Of a DNA stretch of 11,135 nt, positions 1-6,976 are shown one piece after another (position 1 is the stretch's first letter; every line of letters starts with the position of its first letter). The stretch spans positions 1-11,135 of the forward strand of contig CAJLVH010000056.1 of the NCBI GenBank assembly GCA_905210055.1. Reading direction: 5' to 3'. The stretch comes from an uncultured Enorma sp. (GTDB lineage: Bacteria; Actinomycetota; Coriobacteriia; Coriobacteriales; Coriobacteriaceae). Made by a program: the position numbers and the translations under genes. The notes under the pieces are model-generated. The model saw nothing but the letters and a program-made list of their open reading frames with translations, made no database searches and had not been told where the DNA came from.

Positions 1-1097
1 CCCGCCTCGAAGAAGCGGAACGCCGCGTCGTCTGCCTGGTAGTATTCGGTGATCGCCCCCATGGCGAACGAGTCAGAGATGATGACGCCCTCGAATCCGA
101 GGTCGCCGCGGAGCACGTCGGTCATCATGACCGAGGAGAGCGACGCAGGGAGGCCATCGGCGGCGAAGTTCGGTGTCTGGATATGGCCGACCATCACGAA
201 CGGGCAGCCAGCCTCGATGGCGGCGCGGAAGGGCGCGAACTCGCAGCCCTCTATCTCCTCGCGGCCGCGCTCCGCCGTCACGGCGCCGGTGTGCGAGTCG
301 CCCGCGGTGTCACCGTGTCCCGGGAAGTGCTTCACGCAGGGCAGGATGCCCGTTTCGAGCATCGCCTCGACCTCGGCGGCGACCATCTCGGCCACGACCT
401 CGGGGTCGCTGCCGAACGAGCGCTGACCGATCGCGGAGTTGTTCGGGTTCGTGAGGACGTCCGCATCGGGCGCGAAGTCGAGGTTGAAACCGATCTCGTG
501 CAGGTAGGTACCGATGACGCGGCCGACCTCCGCCGCTTCCGCGGGGTCGCCCGTGGCGCCGATCTCGGCCATGTTCGGGAAGCGCTCGACGTCGAAAAGG
601 CCGGAGTTCGCTACGCGCGCCACGAGCGGGCCGCCTTCTTCGTCGATGCCGAGGAGGGGCGGAATGCCGGCGCCCGTATCGCGCGCGAGTTCGACCGTCC
701 CCTCGAGGAGGTTCACGACTTGCTCGGCGCTCGAGAGGTTTTTGGCGAAGTAGATGAGGCCGCCAACCGGGATCTTCGAGAGGGCCTCGCGCGTCATGCT
801 GCCCGCGATGGTGGCGACCTCCACACCGGTGAGCTGCTCTGGTGTGACCATGAAGAGCTGGCCGACCTTCTGCTCGAGCGTCATCGAGCCCAAGAGCTTC
901 TCGACCGGATCTGGTTCCGGTTCCGGTTTCGGCTGCTCTGCGGGTTCCCGCTCGGCGGGGTGGTCGGAGATGGTCACGCGCTCGTCGTCATCCGTCGAGG
1001 TGCCCGGCATATCGCAGGCGGCGAGGCCGAGCATCGAGGCGGTGGCGCAGCCTGCAGCGGCAAGCGCGCTGCGGCGGGAGATGGGAGGGCAGTTCAC
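1..1097 (-). CDS. Glycoside hydrolase family 3 lipoprotein, probable beta-N-acetylhexosaminidase (3' end cut by window)
   Basis: Exported GH3 enzyme that should remove N-acetylhexosamine units from glycans or peptidoglycan fragments outside the cell. The GTG start at 1097 follows AAAGGG by 8 bases. Residues 7-12 read SRRSAL, a Tat-like twin arginine. A hydrophobic stretch ends in the lipobox LAAC, with Cys28 as the lipidated residue. Residues 29-64 form an acidic, proline-rich linker, and the GH3 barrel starts near residue 68. Visible family motifs are GIDEEGG (Asp152), KHFPGHGDT (256-264), the NagZ-type DSH with catalytic His269, and the nucleophile in IISDSFAMG (Asp342). The Asp-His dyad is known for GH3 N-acetylglucosaminidases, so that specificity is preferred over beta-glucosidase. 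About 365 residues are present; the last part of the barrel is missing. The gene lies downstream of the dehydrogenase but beyond its terminator, and I see no clear promoter in the gap. Confidence 0.93.
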   Translation of the reverse strand, partial: MNCPPISRRSALAAAGCATASMLGLAACDMPGTSTDDDERVTISDHPAEREPAEQPKPEPEPDPVEKLLGSMTLEQKVGQLFMVTPEQLTGVEVATIAGSMTREALSKIPVGGLIYFAKNLSSAEQVVNLLEGTVELARDTGAGIPPLLGIDEEGGPLVARVANSGLFDVERFPNMAEIGATGDPAEAAEVGRVIGTYLHEIGFNLDFAPDADVLTNPNNSAIGQRSFGSDPEVVAEMVAAEVEAMLETGILPCVKHFPGHGDTAGDSHTGAVTAERGREEIEGCEFAPFRAAIEAGCPFVMVGHIQTPNFAADGLPASLSSVMMTDVLRGDLGFEGVIISDSFAMGAITEYYQADDAAFRFFEA

Positions 1098-1128
1098 GGG
1101 GCGATCCCTTTCAATCGAGGCTCTATGG

Positions 1129-1164
1129 AAAAAGCGCGTCGGCTGAGCGATCCCGCCGACGCGC
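1129..1164 (-). terminator. Intrinsic terminator after the alcohol dehydrogenase gene
   Basis: A perfect 10-bp inverted repeat (GCGCGTCGGC at 1134-1143, GCCGACGCGC at 1155-1164) encloses an 11-base loop. On the minus strand it is followed directly by five T (1129-1133). This is the classic rho-independent form and it points leftward only. It lies 26 bases past the dehydrogenase stop and 32 bases before the GH3 start codon, so it separates the two same-strand genes. Confidence 0.88.
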
Positions 1165-1189
1165 CTCCTAACCTTCAAGGGTAGCGTGT

Positions 1190-2392
1190 CTACAGCGCGC
1201 TGCGGTAGATGGCGCGCGCGTCCTCAATCGTGAGTTGCTTGAAGCTGCCGAAGACCTCGCCCTTGTTGATCTTGAGGCCGACAAGCAGCTGGTCGATATC
1301 CGCTTCTTTAACACCTAGTTCGCCGAGCGTGCGCGGCATGCCGAGCGATACGAAGAACTCTTGCAGCTCGTCGATGGTCGCGGTGACGGCGTCGCGCACC
1401 GCCTCCTCGGTGTCGTCGATCGCTTCGATGTCGAACACGCCCTTCGCGAAATCGAGGAAGCGCTCGGGGTGCTCGCGCCACACGTAGCGCATCCAGGCTG
1501 GGAACACGACCGCGAGGCCGGCGCCGTGCGTGATCGAGGTGTCGAGCGCGGAAAGCTCGTGCTCCAGGCCGTGGCACGACCAGTCGCCGTCGCGGCCGCC
1601 GGGGACGTTCGTGCCGCAGCCGGCCAGGCCGTTGTGGGCGAGGGTGCCCGCCCACATGATGTTGGCGCGGGCGTCGTAGTCCTCGGGGTTCTCGAGCACG
1701 CGGGGCGCAGCGTCCATCACGGCGCGGATGATCCCGCAGGCGATGTTATCGGTCACGGGGGCCGCGGGCTCGCCCGAGAAGAAGCGTTCCATGATGTGCG
1801 CGATCATATCGGTTACGCCGGCGGCCGTCTGGTAGGGCGGCAGCGTGAAGGTGAGCGCGGGATCCATGATGGCGAGCACGGGGCGGTTGAGGTCGGTGTT
1901 GAGGCCGCTCTTGAGGTGCTCGGCATCGTTGCTGATGACGGCGGAGTTCGATGCTTCGGATCCCGAGGCGGGGATGGTGGGCACCGCGACGACGGGGATG
2001 CGCTGCGCCGGCGTGGCGCGCTTCGCGAAGAAGTCCCACGCGTCGCCGTCATAGCAGGCGCCGAGGGCGATGGCCTTCGCGGCGTCCATGGCCGACCCGC
2101 CGCCTACGGGCAGAACCACGTCGACGCGCTCCGCGCGGGCGAGCTCGATGCCCTTGCGGACGGACGTGATTTCGGGGTTGGGGCGCACGCCGCCGAGTTC
2201 CGCATGGGCGATGCCATGGGCGTCGAGCGACGCCTTCACGCGGTCGAGCGTGCCGGTGCGCAGGACTGATCCGCCGCCGTAGACGATGAGGGCGCGCGTG
2301 AAGCCGAGCGCCGCCAGCTCCTCGCCGGTGCGGTCGATGGCGTCGCGCCCGAAGACGATCTTGGTGGGGGAGTAGAAGGTAAAGTCGTTCAC
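1190..2392 (-). CDS. Iron-containing alcohol dehydrogenase, BDH/YqhD-like
   Basis: Cytoplasmic group III (metal-dependent) alcohol dehydrogenase, 400 residues, the usual family length. It likely reduces aldehydes to alcohols with NAD(P)H. The N-terminal Rossmann half carries YGGGSVLRTG (38-47), which resembles the NADPH-binding loop of YqhD, and GGGSAMDAAK (97-106). The C-terminal helical half carries the metal ligands Asp195, His199 (VTDMIAH), His274 and His289. The GTG start at 2392 is chosen because AAGGAG lies 6 bases upstream and the family sequence begins at once (NDFTFYSPTKIVFG). A longer frame reaching 2617 has no family similarity and crosses the promoter region. The gene is monocistronic, because a terminator follows. 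Its physiological substrate cannot be read from the sequence; butanal/butanol or detoxification of short aldehydes are the family options. Confidence 0.93.
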   Translation of the reverse strand: MNDFTFYSPTKIVFGRDAIDRTGEELAALGFTRALIVYGGGSVLRTGTLDRVKASLDAHGIAHAELGGVRPNPEITSVRKGIELARAERVDVVLPVGGGSAMDAAKAIALGACYDGDAWDFFAKRATPAQRIPVVAVPTIPASGSEASNSAVISNDAEHLKSGLNTDLNRPVLAIMDPALTFTLPPYQTAAGVTDMIAHIMERFFSGEPAAPVTDNIACGIIRAVMDAAPRVLENPEDYDARANIMWAGTLAHNGLAGCGTNVPGGRDGDWSCHGLEHELSALDTSITHGAGLAVVFPAWMRYVWREHPERFLDFAKGVFDIEAIDDTEEAVRDAVTATIDELQEFFVSLGMPRTLGELGVKEADIDQLLVGLKINKGEVFGSFKQLTIEDARAIYRSAL

Positions 2393-2445
2393 AACCGTCT
2401 CCTTTTCTTGGGTTGATCGGGAGCCGCGCGTGGGTTCCCCGCGCC

Positions 2446-2454
2446 ATCGTAGCA
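2446..2454 (-). promoter_or_regulatory. Possible extended -10 promoter of the dehydrogenase gene
   Basis: The minus strand reads TGCTACGAT, an extended -10 element (TGn followed by TACGAT, 4 of 6 to TATAAT). It lies 54 bases before the GTG start. There is no recognisable -35 hexamer, which extended -10 promoters can tolerate. The call is tentative. Confidence 0.35.
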
Positions 2455-2475
2455 CGCTTTGGCCAAGCGGGCGGC

Positions 2476-2493
2476 GCTGCACATGCTGCACAC
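2476..2493. repeat. Tandem 9-bp direct repeat upstream of the dehydrogenase promoter
   Basis: GCTGCACAT and GCTGCACAC lie head to tail and match at 8 of 9 positions. They sit about 22 bases upstream of the candidate -10 element of the dehydrogenase, in the intergenic region it shares with the divergent HAD gene. A site for an activator is possible, but two short copies can also arise by chance. Confidence 0.3.
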
Positions 2494-2668
2494 GAGTTTC
2501 CCGCGATGTCATCGTCCACGGGATACGCTGGCACCCCTTCCAACACTCCTTAGGGCGGAGCGGATGAGGAACAACCGTTTCATCCTCGTTCCTTTCGCCC
2601 GCTGCGTGCCCACGCATGAGCTATCATCGACGGCGTGCATGAAACTGTATGCGTTGGAGGCAAACCCT

Positions 2669-3487
2669 ATGCAGAGCGTTAAGCTGATTTTGAGCGATAT
2701 CGACGGAACCATCATGCCGCGTGGCCGCGGCCATGTTTCCGAGCGCACGCGCCGCGCCTTCCATACCGCGCTCGATGCAGGCCTTGCCATCGGCGTGGCG
2801 AGCGGGCGCGCCGTTTCGCAGATTCCGCCGTTCTTTTCCGGCGATGCAGCGTGCTGCGCGACGTGTATCACGACGAACGGCCTCGCGATCTACCATGCGG
2901 GCGAGCGCGTGGCCTATGGGCTGCCCGACCGTGCCGCGCTCGAGCGTCTGATCGAGGTGCTCGCCGACGTGCCGCGCTCCGGCTTCACGGCTTTCGAGGA
3001 CACGCAGCCCTACCTCTGCGCGGGCACGCGCGAGGACATGGCCGGTGTGGTGTCCGCCTACGCGGAGGTGGCGCTTCCTTGCGACGGCTTGCCCGCGTTC
3101 GAGATTCAGAAGGCGAACGTCTTCATCGATGGCGATATGGCAGAGACTGTCGCCCTGTGCGACCGCCTGAACGATGCATTTGAAGAACTCGATTTCGATG
3201 TCCCCATGCGCGGTTTTCTGAATATCATGCCCGCGGGTTGGAACAAGGGTGCCGCGGTGCGGAGGCTCTGCGAGCACCTGGGCATCTCGACCGAAGAGGT
3301 CGTGGTGTTTGGCGACGCAGGAAACGATCTCGCGATGTTCGAGGTCGCCGGGCACCCGGTCGCCGTGGCCGGGGCGACACCCGAGGCGGCCGCTGCGGCT
3401 CGCTGGCATATCGGGCGCTGCGAGGACGATGCCGTCGCCCAGGCGATCGAGGCGCTCGCAGCAGGGGACTGGCCGTTTGAGGCGTAA
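2669..3487 (+). CDS. Cof-type HAD-IIB family hydrolase (sugar/cofactor phosphatase)
   Basis: Cytoplasmic phosphatase of 272 residues, typical for the Cof/YidA branch. It probably acts on phosphorylated sugars or cofactors. All four HAD motifs are present: motif I SDIDGT with nucleophile Asp10 and acid/base Asp12, motif II with Ser45 in ASGR, motif III Lys193 in GWNKG, and motif IV GDAGND with Asp216 and Asp220 for Mg2+. The C2-type cap lies between motifs II and III, roughly residues 80-185. The ATG at 2669 follows GGAGG by 8 bases and motif I comes straight after it. The open frame reaching back to 2459 is not used, as it would run through the divergent promoter region. The gene is divergent from the dehydrogenase and convergent with the YolD gene, with a 15-base gap that shows no good terminator. 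The substrate is unknown. Confidence 0.92.
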   Translation: MQSVKLILSDIDGTIMPRGRGHVSERTRRAFHTALDAGLAIGVASGRAVSQIPPFFSGDAACCATCITTNGLAIYHAGERVAYGLPDRAALERLIEVLADVPRSGFTAFEDTQPYLCAGTREDMAGVVSAYAEVALPCDGLPAFEIQKANVFIDGDMAETVALCDRLNDAFEELDFDVPMRGFLNIMPAGWNKGAAVRRLCEHLGISTEEVVVFGDAGNDLAMFEVAGHPVAVAGATPEAAAAARWHIGRCEDDAVAQAIEALAAGDWPFEA

Positions 3488-3502
3488 GCACCGTCCAGCC
3501 CC

Positions 3503-3865
3503 TCAGGCTTGAACGATCTCGAGCGAGCGGATGCTGTCGAGCGGTATCTTCGTCTTCACGACCATGAGTTCCCGCTCGACGATGTCGACGCGCGCCACGC
3601 AGCCAGTGAGCGTTACGTAGGCGTCCTTGTCGTAGTAGACCACGCGCACCATCTGGCCGCGCCGCACGCGAAGCATCACTTGCGAGAGCGCGAGCGCCTC
3701 CTCATCGGTGAGCTCGTGCTTGGGTTCGGGCACGCGCTCCTGCTTGCGAATGAGCTCGTAGTAGCCGCGCAGGGCCGCGAAGGGCATGAACTGCGCCGCA
3801 CGGTCTGCGCGCATTCCACCGTCTGCTCGCAGCTGCGAGGTCTCGCTCCTGTGTTCGTTAGGCAT
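3503..3865 (-). CDS. YolD-like family protein
   Basis: Small protein of 120 residues with the YolD signature DRAAQFMPFAAL at 21-32, a charged helical middle (about 38-70), and a beta-rich C-terminal half (72-118: VRVVYYDKDAYVTLTGCV onward). YolD proteins are usually encoded beside UvrX/UmuC-like Y-family polymerases in Gram-positive bacteria and their phages, and that is the case here. A role as a polymerase partner is inferred from this pairing, since the biochemical function is poorly known. The ATG at 3865 overlaps the polymerase stop codon by 8 bases (ATGCCTAA) and has AGGTGGG 4 bases upstream, so translation is probably coupled. A GTG at 3874 is an in-frame alternative with worse spacing. 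The gene should share the SOS-controlled transcript of the polymerase. Confidence 0.9.
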   Translation of the reverse strand: MPNEHRSETSQLRADGGMRADRAAQFMPFAALRGYYELIRKQERVPEPKHELTDEEALALSQVMLRVRRGQMVRVVYYDKDAYVTLTGCVARVDIVERELMVVKTKIPLDSIRSLEIVQA

Positions 3866-5243
3866 GATGCCCACCTACCTGTTCGTTGCGCTCGCGCGCA
3901 GTGGCCTTCTCGGTGAGGCTTGTGCCGCGCAAGAGCGCGTTCTTGCCGAACTTGCCCTTCACGGCGAGGACGGCTTGCTGAAGATCGTGCTCGCGGCCTT
4001 CGGCCGCGGTATCGGTGAAAAGGTCGACGGTAGCGAATTCCTCGGGCATGAGGTTGCCGAGTCCCACGGAGATGCGCCGAATAAGCCGCGTGCGATCGAT
4101 CGATTCGTCCCAGAGCGCATCGAAGGCGCCCATGAGCTTGCGGTAGGAATTCGTGCGGAAGGGAAGCTTGCGCGAGCCGCCTGCCCGCTCGCCGCTTCGT
4201 CTGCCGCCTATGCGTCGCGTGCCGTGCTCGCCGGTGAAGAGGGTGCCCGCCTCCGCCTCTGCTGCGGCTCGCGCCGGTTTTGCCCCTGCGCCCGCGCCGT
4301 TTGCCGCGGCCGCCCCGCGAACGTATTCGTAGCCTACGGAAAGCGAGATGCGCTCGCAGACCTCGTGCCGCTCCACCAGCTCGAGCGCGGACGCATCGAC
4401 CATCTCCTTCAAGATCGTGTGCGCGTCCTCGAACGTGTAGCCTTCCGGGAGCACCTGGCCGTTCACGTACGAGGAGGCTGCCGGCTTGTAGGCTTGGATC
4501 TGGGCGATGGTGGTGGGTTCGCGCCCGAAGGCGTGGTCGATGAGGTATTCGGCGTTCACGCCGAACTCCCGGTAGAGGATCTGCTCGTCGAGCGCGGCGA
4601 CGCCCATGAGGTCGCGAACGCCGTACTTCTCAAGCCGCGCGGCGATGCCCGGCCCTATGCCCCAGATATCCGTGATGGGACGGTGCGGCCAGATCTTTTG
4701 GCGAAAGGTCTCCTCGTTGAGCACGCCGATGCCGTCCTTTTCGTGCTTGGCAGTGATATCGAGGGCGACCTTCGCGAGGAAGAGGTTCGGTCCGATGCCT
4801 GCCGTCGCGGTGATGCGCGTGTGCTCAAAGACCGCCCGGCGCAGCCGTTCGGCAAAGGTGCGCGCGTCGATGCCGTAGAGCTTGAGGTAGGGCGTGGCGT
4901 CGATGAAGCACTCGTCGATGGAGTAGGGGTGGATGTCCTGTGGGCTCACGTATTCGAGGTAGATGCCATAGATCTGAGTGGAAACCTCCATGTAGTGGCG
5001 CATGCGCGGTCGAGCCTTGATATAGCGTATGCTTGGCGGTATGTCGAACACGCGACAGCGGTTGCGCACGCCGAGCGCCTTCATGGCGGGGGTCACGGCG
5101 AGGCAGATGGTGCTCGGGCCGCGCGCAGGGTCCGCCACGACGAGGTTCGTGGTGAAGGGGTCGAGCCCGCGATCGGCGCACTCGACGCTCGCGTAAAACG
5201 TCTTCAGATCGATGCACAGGTACGTGCGCTCGTCCTCTGCCAT
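3858..5243 (-). CDS. Y-family translesion DNA polymerase, UvrX/UmuC-like
   Basis: Error-prone polymerase expected to copy past damaged bases. It has 461 residues. The palm has Asp12 in CIDLKTFYASVE and the catalytic pair Asp110-Glu111 in YSIDECFID, so it looks active. A helix-hairpin-helix thumb follows (TDIWGIGPGIAARLEKYG, 191-208), then a little-finger domain from about 250 to 400. The little finger is interrupted at about 308-358 by an Ala/Gly/Arg/Glu-rich low-complexity insert. TVDLF at 405-409 resembles the sliding-clamp binding motif. The C-terminus (GKNALLRG, then NEQVGGHH) matches the UvrX/YqjW branch of Gram-positive bacteria rather than classical DinB. The ATG at 5243 follows AAGGAGG by 4 bases. 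It is co-transcribed with the YolD gene. A LexA-type box lies 50 bases upstream of the start, so DNA-damage induction is very likely. Confidence 0.94.
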   Translation of the reverse strand: MAEDERTYLCIDLKTFYASVECADRGLDPFTTNLVVADPARGPSTICLAVTPAMKALGVRNRCRVFDIPPSIRYIKARPRMRHYMEVSTQIYGIYLEYVSPQDIHPYSIDECFIDATPYLKLYGIDARTFAERLRRAVFEHTRITATAGIGPNLFLAKVALDITAKHEKDGIGVLNEETFRQKIWPHRPITDIWGIGPGIAARLEKYGVRDLMGVAALDEQILYREFGVNAEYLIDHAFGREPTTIAQIQAYKPAASSYVNGQVLPEGYTFEDAHTILKEMVDASALELVERHEVCERISLSVGYEYVRGAAAANGAGAGAKPARAAAEAEAGTLFTGEHGTRRIGGRRSGERAGGSRKLPFRTNSYRKLMGAFDALWDESIDRTRLIRRISVGLGNLMPEEFATVDLFTDTAAEGREHDLQQAVLAVKGKFGKNALLRGTSLTEKATARERNEQVGGHHA

Positions 5244-5275
5244 GATGCCTCCTTCCCGCGGTGCCCGACGGGACA

Positions 5276-5281
5276 AGTATA
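5276..5281 (-). promoter_or_regulatory. Candidate -10 box of the polymerase/YolD operon
   Basis: The minus strand reads TATACT, 5 of 6 to the TATAAT consensus, 32 bases before the polymerase start codon. The expected -35 position (about 5299-5304) falls inside the SOS box and has no good hexamer. Bound LexA would therefore block this promoter. Confidence 0.55.
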
Positions 5282-5292
5282 CCTCAAAAAAT

Positions 5293-5306
5293 CGAACACA
5301 TGTTTG
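5293..5306. promoter_or_regulatory. SOS box (LexA/DinR operator)
   Basis: CGAACACATGTTTG matches every position of the Gram-positive SOS box CGAACRNRYGTTYG. It lies in the divergent gap between the polymerase operon and the transglutaminase gene. It covers the -35 position of the leftward promoter and touches the candidate -35 of the rightward one. Finding it beside a translesion polymerase makes a chance match unlikely. LexA itself is not encoded in the window. Confidence 0.87.
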
Positions 5307-5332
5307 TATATTTGATGAGTGTATGCTATGCT
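5304..5332 (+). promoter_or_regulatory. Candidate promoter of the transglutaminase-like gene
   Basis: TTGTAT at 5304-5309 (3 of 6 to the -35 consensus) is followed after 17 bases by TATGCT at 5327-5332 (4 of 6 to the -10 consensus). The spacing is ideal but both boxes are weak. The -35 box overlaps the last three bases of the SOS box. It would give a leader of about 80 bases before the start codon. Confidence 0.4.
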
Positions 5333-5421
5333 GGAAATCATCAGACGGGCGGCAACACGGCGCGCGGATGTGCGCTGTAAGGTGGCGTAGCCTGTTCCAA
5401 CAGGCAGGAGGGGGAGGGAAG

Positions 5422-6891
5422 ATGACGGTTTCTTGGAGCGGCTTCGAAGAGCGTCCAGATATGGTGCCCGCAGTTCAGGTTGAAGACGCGCCCGATGTGT
5501 ATGCGGCAGATGTTGCGGCCTTGGGAATGGCCCTGCCTGCGTCTATCGCGCGATGCAAGGAAGCGGGTTATCTCGACGAGGCGGCACGCCTGTGCCGCGA
5601 CGTGCTCGAGCACGACCCATCCTCGCCGCTCGTGCCCCGGTTGCGCCTCGAATGGTACCGGCTCGCGCGGCTTGCGGGCGAGTACTGCATGCCCCTCGAT
5701 AAGGCTGTGGCGGAGCTTGCTGCCGCCGGTGCGGAGGTAACCGTCGAAGATGTTCGCGCTCTTGTGGCGAAGGGGCGAATCGACGTGCGCTTCATAGCGG
5801 GCAAGCCCTATACGCTCTTCTATTTCCTCGATACGTTGAGTATCTACGCAGCGGAGGTGCCGGGGCTCGCATCTGCGGATGCAGCGGATGGCGATATGCT
5901 TGCACCGCGGCGGGCGATGTGCGACGAGATGCGCCGCAGCGGCCATGCCGCCCGCGACATCACGGTTCGCGCTGCTATCGAGGTGCAAGATGTGGAGCCT
6001 GGGGATGATGTTCGCATCTGGCTGCCGGTAGCCGCAAAGGCACCGCAGCAGTCGCGTATCGAAGTGCTCGACGCCTCTCCCGAAGGTCGCCTTGCCGCTG
6101 CGGATGCGCCTGCCCGCGCCATGTTCTGGCAGTTTTCTGGATCGGGAAGTCGTAGCGTCACGTTTCGGTACCGTATCGACGCTCCGTACACAGATTTGTG
6201 GACGTCCGAAGGCATCGCCGCGGCGTGCGAGCGGGCGCAGGCGGCTGCATGTGAAGCGCCTACAGAGTCCGACTATGCCCAAGAGGCGCCGCACATTGCA
6301 TTCACTCCGCTTGTGCGCGAGATTGCCCGCGCGATCCGCGAGACGGCGCGCGACGACTCGCCCCTTGAGCTCGCCCGAGCTGCCTACGACTACGTGACGA
6401 CGCATGTCTCGTATCGTTACCAGCCGTCTTACATCCAACTCGATGTCATTCCGGACTACTGCCTCGCGACGGGCTACGGCGACTGCGGTGTCATGGCGCT
6501 CACCTTCATCACGCTATGCCGCTGCTTGGGGGTCGCCGCGCGGTGGCAGAGCGGGCTCTACGCGGCGCCCGACTGCATCTCTCCACACGACTGGGCCATG
6601 TTTTACACGCCTAAGACAGGGTGGCTGTGGGCGGATTGCTCGTTCGGTATCGGGGCACATCGTGCGCACGACGAGGAGCTTAGACGCTTCTACTTCGGCA
6701 ACCTCGATCCGTGGCGCACGGTGTTCAATCGCGCGTTTGCCGCGCCGCTCGAGCTGGCGGCGGAGGCTATCCGCCGCGACCCGTTCGATAACCAGGTGGG
6801 GGAAGCGGCGGTAAACGGTCGCAGTCTCGATGAGGAAGAATTCGCCTATACCGTAGAGCTCGTCGATATCGCAGAGGTTCCGCCCGCGTAG
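5422..6891 (+). CDS. Transglutaminase-like (papain-fold) domain protein, cytoplasmic
   Basis: Protein of 489 residues with no signal peptide or membrane segment, so it should stay in the cytoplasm. Residues about 35-170 look mostly helical. Residues 178-252 look like a beta domain (DITVRAAIEV, then SVTFRYRIDA), as often found in front of such domains. The transglutaminase-like core spans about 295-430. It has a complete candidate triad: Cys355 in GYGDCGVMA, His389 in SPHDWAMFY and Asp405 in WLWADCSFG. The family includes proteases, peptide amidases and cross-linking enzymes, and I cannot choose between them. The ATG at 5422 sits behind an unusually strong GGAGGGGGAGGGAAG site. A longer frame back to 5212 would overlap the polymerase gene and the SOS box, so it is rejected. 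The gene is divergent from the polymerase operon and may share its SOS control. It is monocistronic as far as can be seen. Confidence 0.85.
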   Translation: MTVSWSGFEERPDMVPAVQVEDAPDVYAADVAALGMALPASIARCKEAGYLDEAARLCRDVLEHDPSSPLVPRLRLEWYRLARLAGEYCMPLDKAVAELAAAGAEVTVEDVRALVAKGRIDVRFIAGKPYTLFYFLDTLSIYAAEVPGLASADAADGDMLAPRRAMCDEMRRSGHAARDITVRAAIEVQDVEPGDDVRIWLPVAAKAPQQSRIEVLDASPEGRLAAADAPARAMFWQFSGSGSRSVTFRYRIDAPYTDLWTSEGIAAACERAQAAACEAPTESDYAQEAPHIAFTPLVREIARAIRETARDDSPLELARAAYDYVTTHVSYRYQPSYIQLDVIPDYCLATGYGDCGVMALTFITLCRCLGVAARWQSGLYAAPDCISPHDWAMFYTPKTGWLWADCSFGIGAHRAHDEELRRFYFGNLDPWRTVFNRAFAAPLELAAEAIRRDPFDNQVGEAAVNGRSLDEEEFAYTVELVDIAEVPPA

Positions 6892-6962
6892 ACATACCTC
6901 GCAGGAATGTACGTTCGCACCATCGATTTCACGTGCGGCCGCATCTGTCGCGGCGAACGCGG

Positions 6963-6973
6963 TAAAATATAAA
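6963..6973 (+). promoter_or_regulatory. pgi: Likely -10 region of pgi
   Basis: A short AT-rich island in GC-rich sequence contains two overlapping -10 candidates, TAAAAT (6963-6968) and TATAAA (6968-6973). CTGTCG at 6945-6950 is a weak -35 at 17 bases from the second. It would give a leader of about 50 bases before the pgi start codon. Confidence 0.45.
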
Positions 6974-6976
6974 CGT

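Noticed and set aside
183..1184. Long plus-strand open frame of 333 codons opposite the GH3 gene
   Set aside because: It is antisense to a gene with full family motifs, is Arg/Gly/Ala/Val/Glu-rich with no recognisable domain, and is the usual by-product of GC-rich coding sequence. The same applies to the long frames opposite pgi, the polymerase and the dehydrogenase.
2393..2617. N-terminal extension of the dehydrogenase frame by 75 codons
   Set aside because: It lies upstream of a good ribosome site and the true family N-terminus, and it crosses the divergent promoter region.
2459..2668. N-terminal extension of the HAD hydrolase by 70 codons
   Set aside because: The HAD nucleophile motif should be near the N-terminus, and the ATG at 2669 has a well-placed GGAGG.
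3488..3502. Bidirectional terminator between the convergent HAD and YolD genes
   Set aside because: Only a 4-bp AGCC/GGCT stem is visible and there is no T-run on either strand. The 15-base gap shows no convincing terminator.
5391..5404. Hairpin CCTGTT/AACAGG just before the transglutaminase ribosome site
   Set aside because: The perfect stem leaves only a 2-base loop and is short. A regulatory role is not supported.
5212..5421. N-terminal extension of the transglutaminase-like protein by 70 codons
   Set aside because: It would overlap the polymerase gene start and run through the SOS box; the ATG at 5422 has a very strong ribosome site.
6904..6917. Possible second SOS box upstream of pgi (GGAATGTACGTTCG)
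   Set aside because: It differs from the consensus at two key positions (1 and 5), lies about 45 bases upstream of the -10 region, and pgi is not a known SOS gene. Probably chance.
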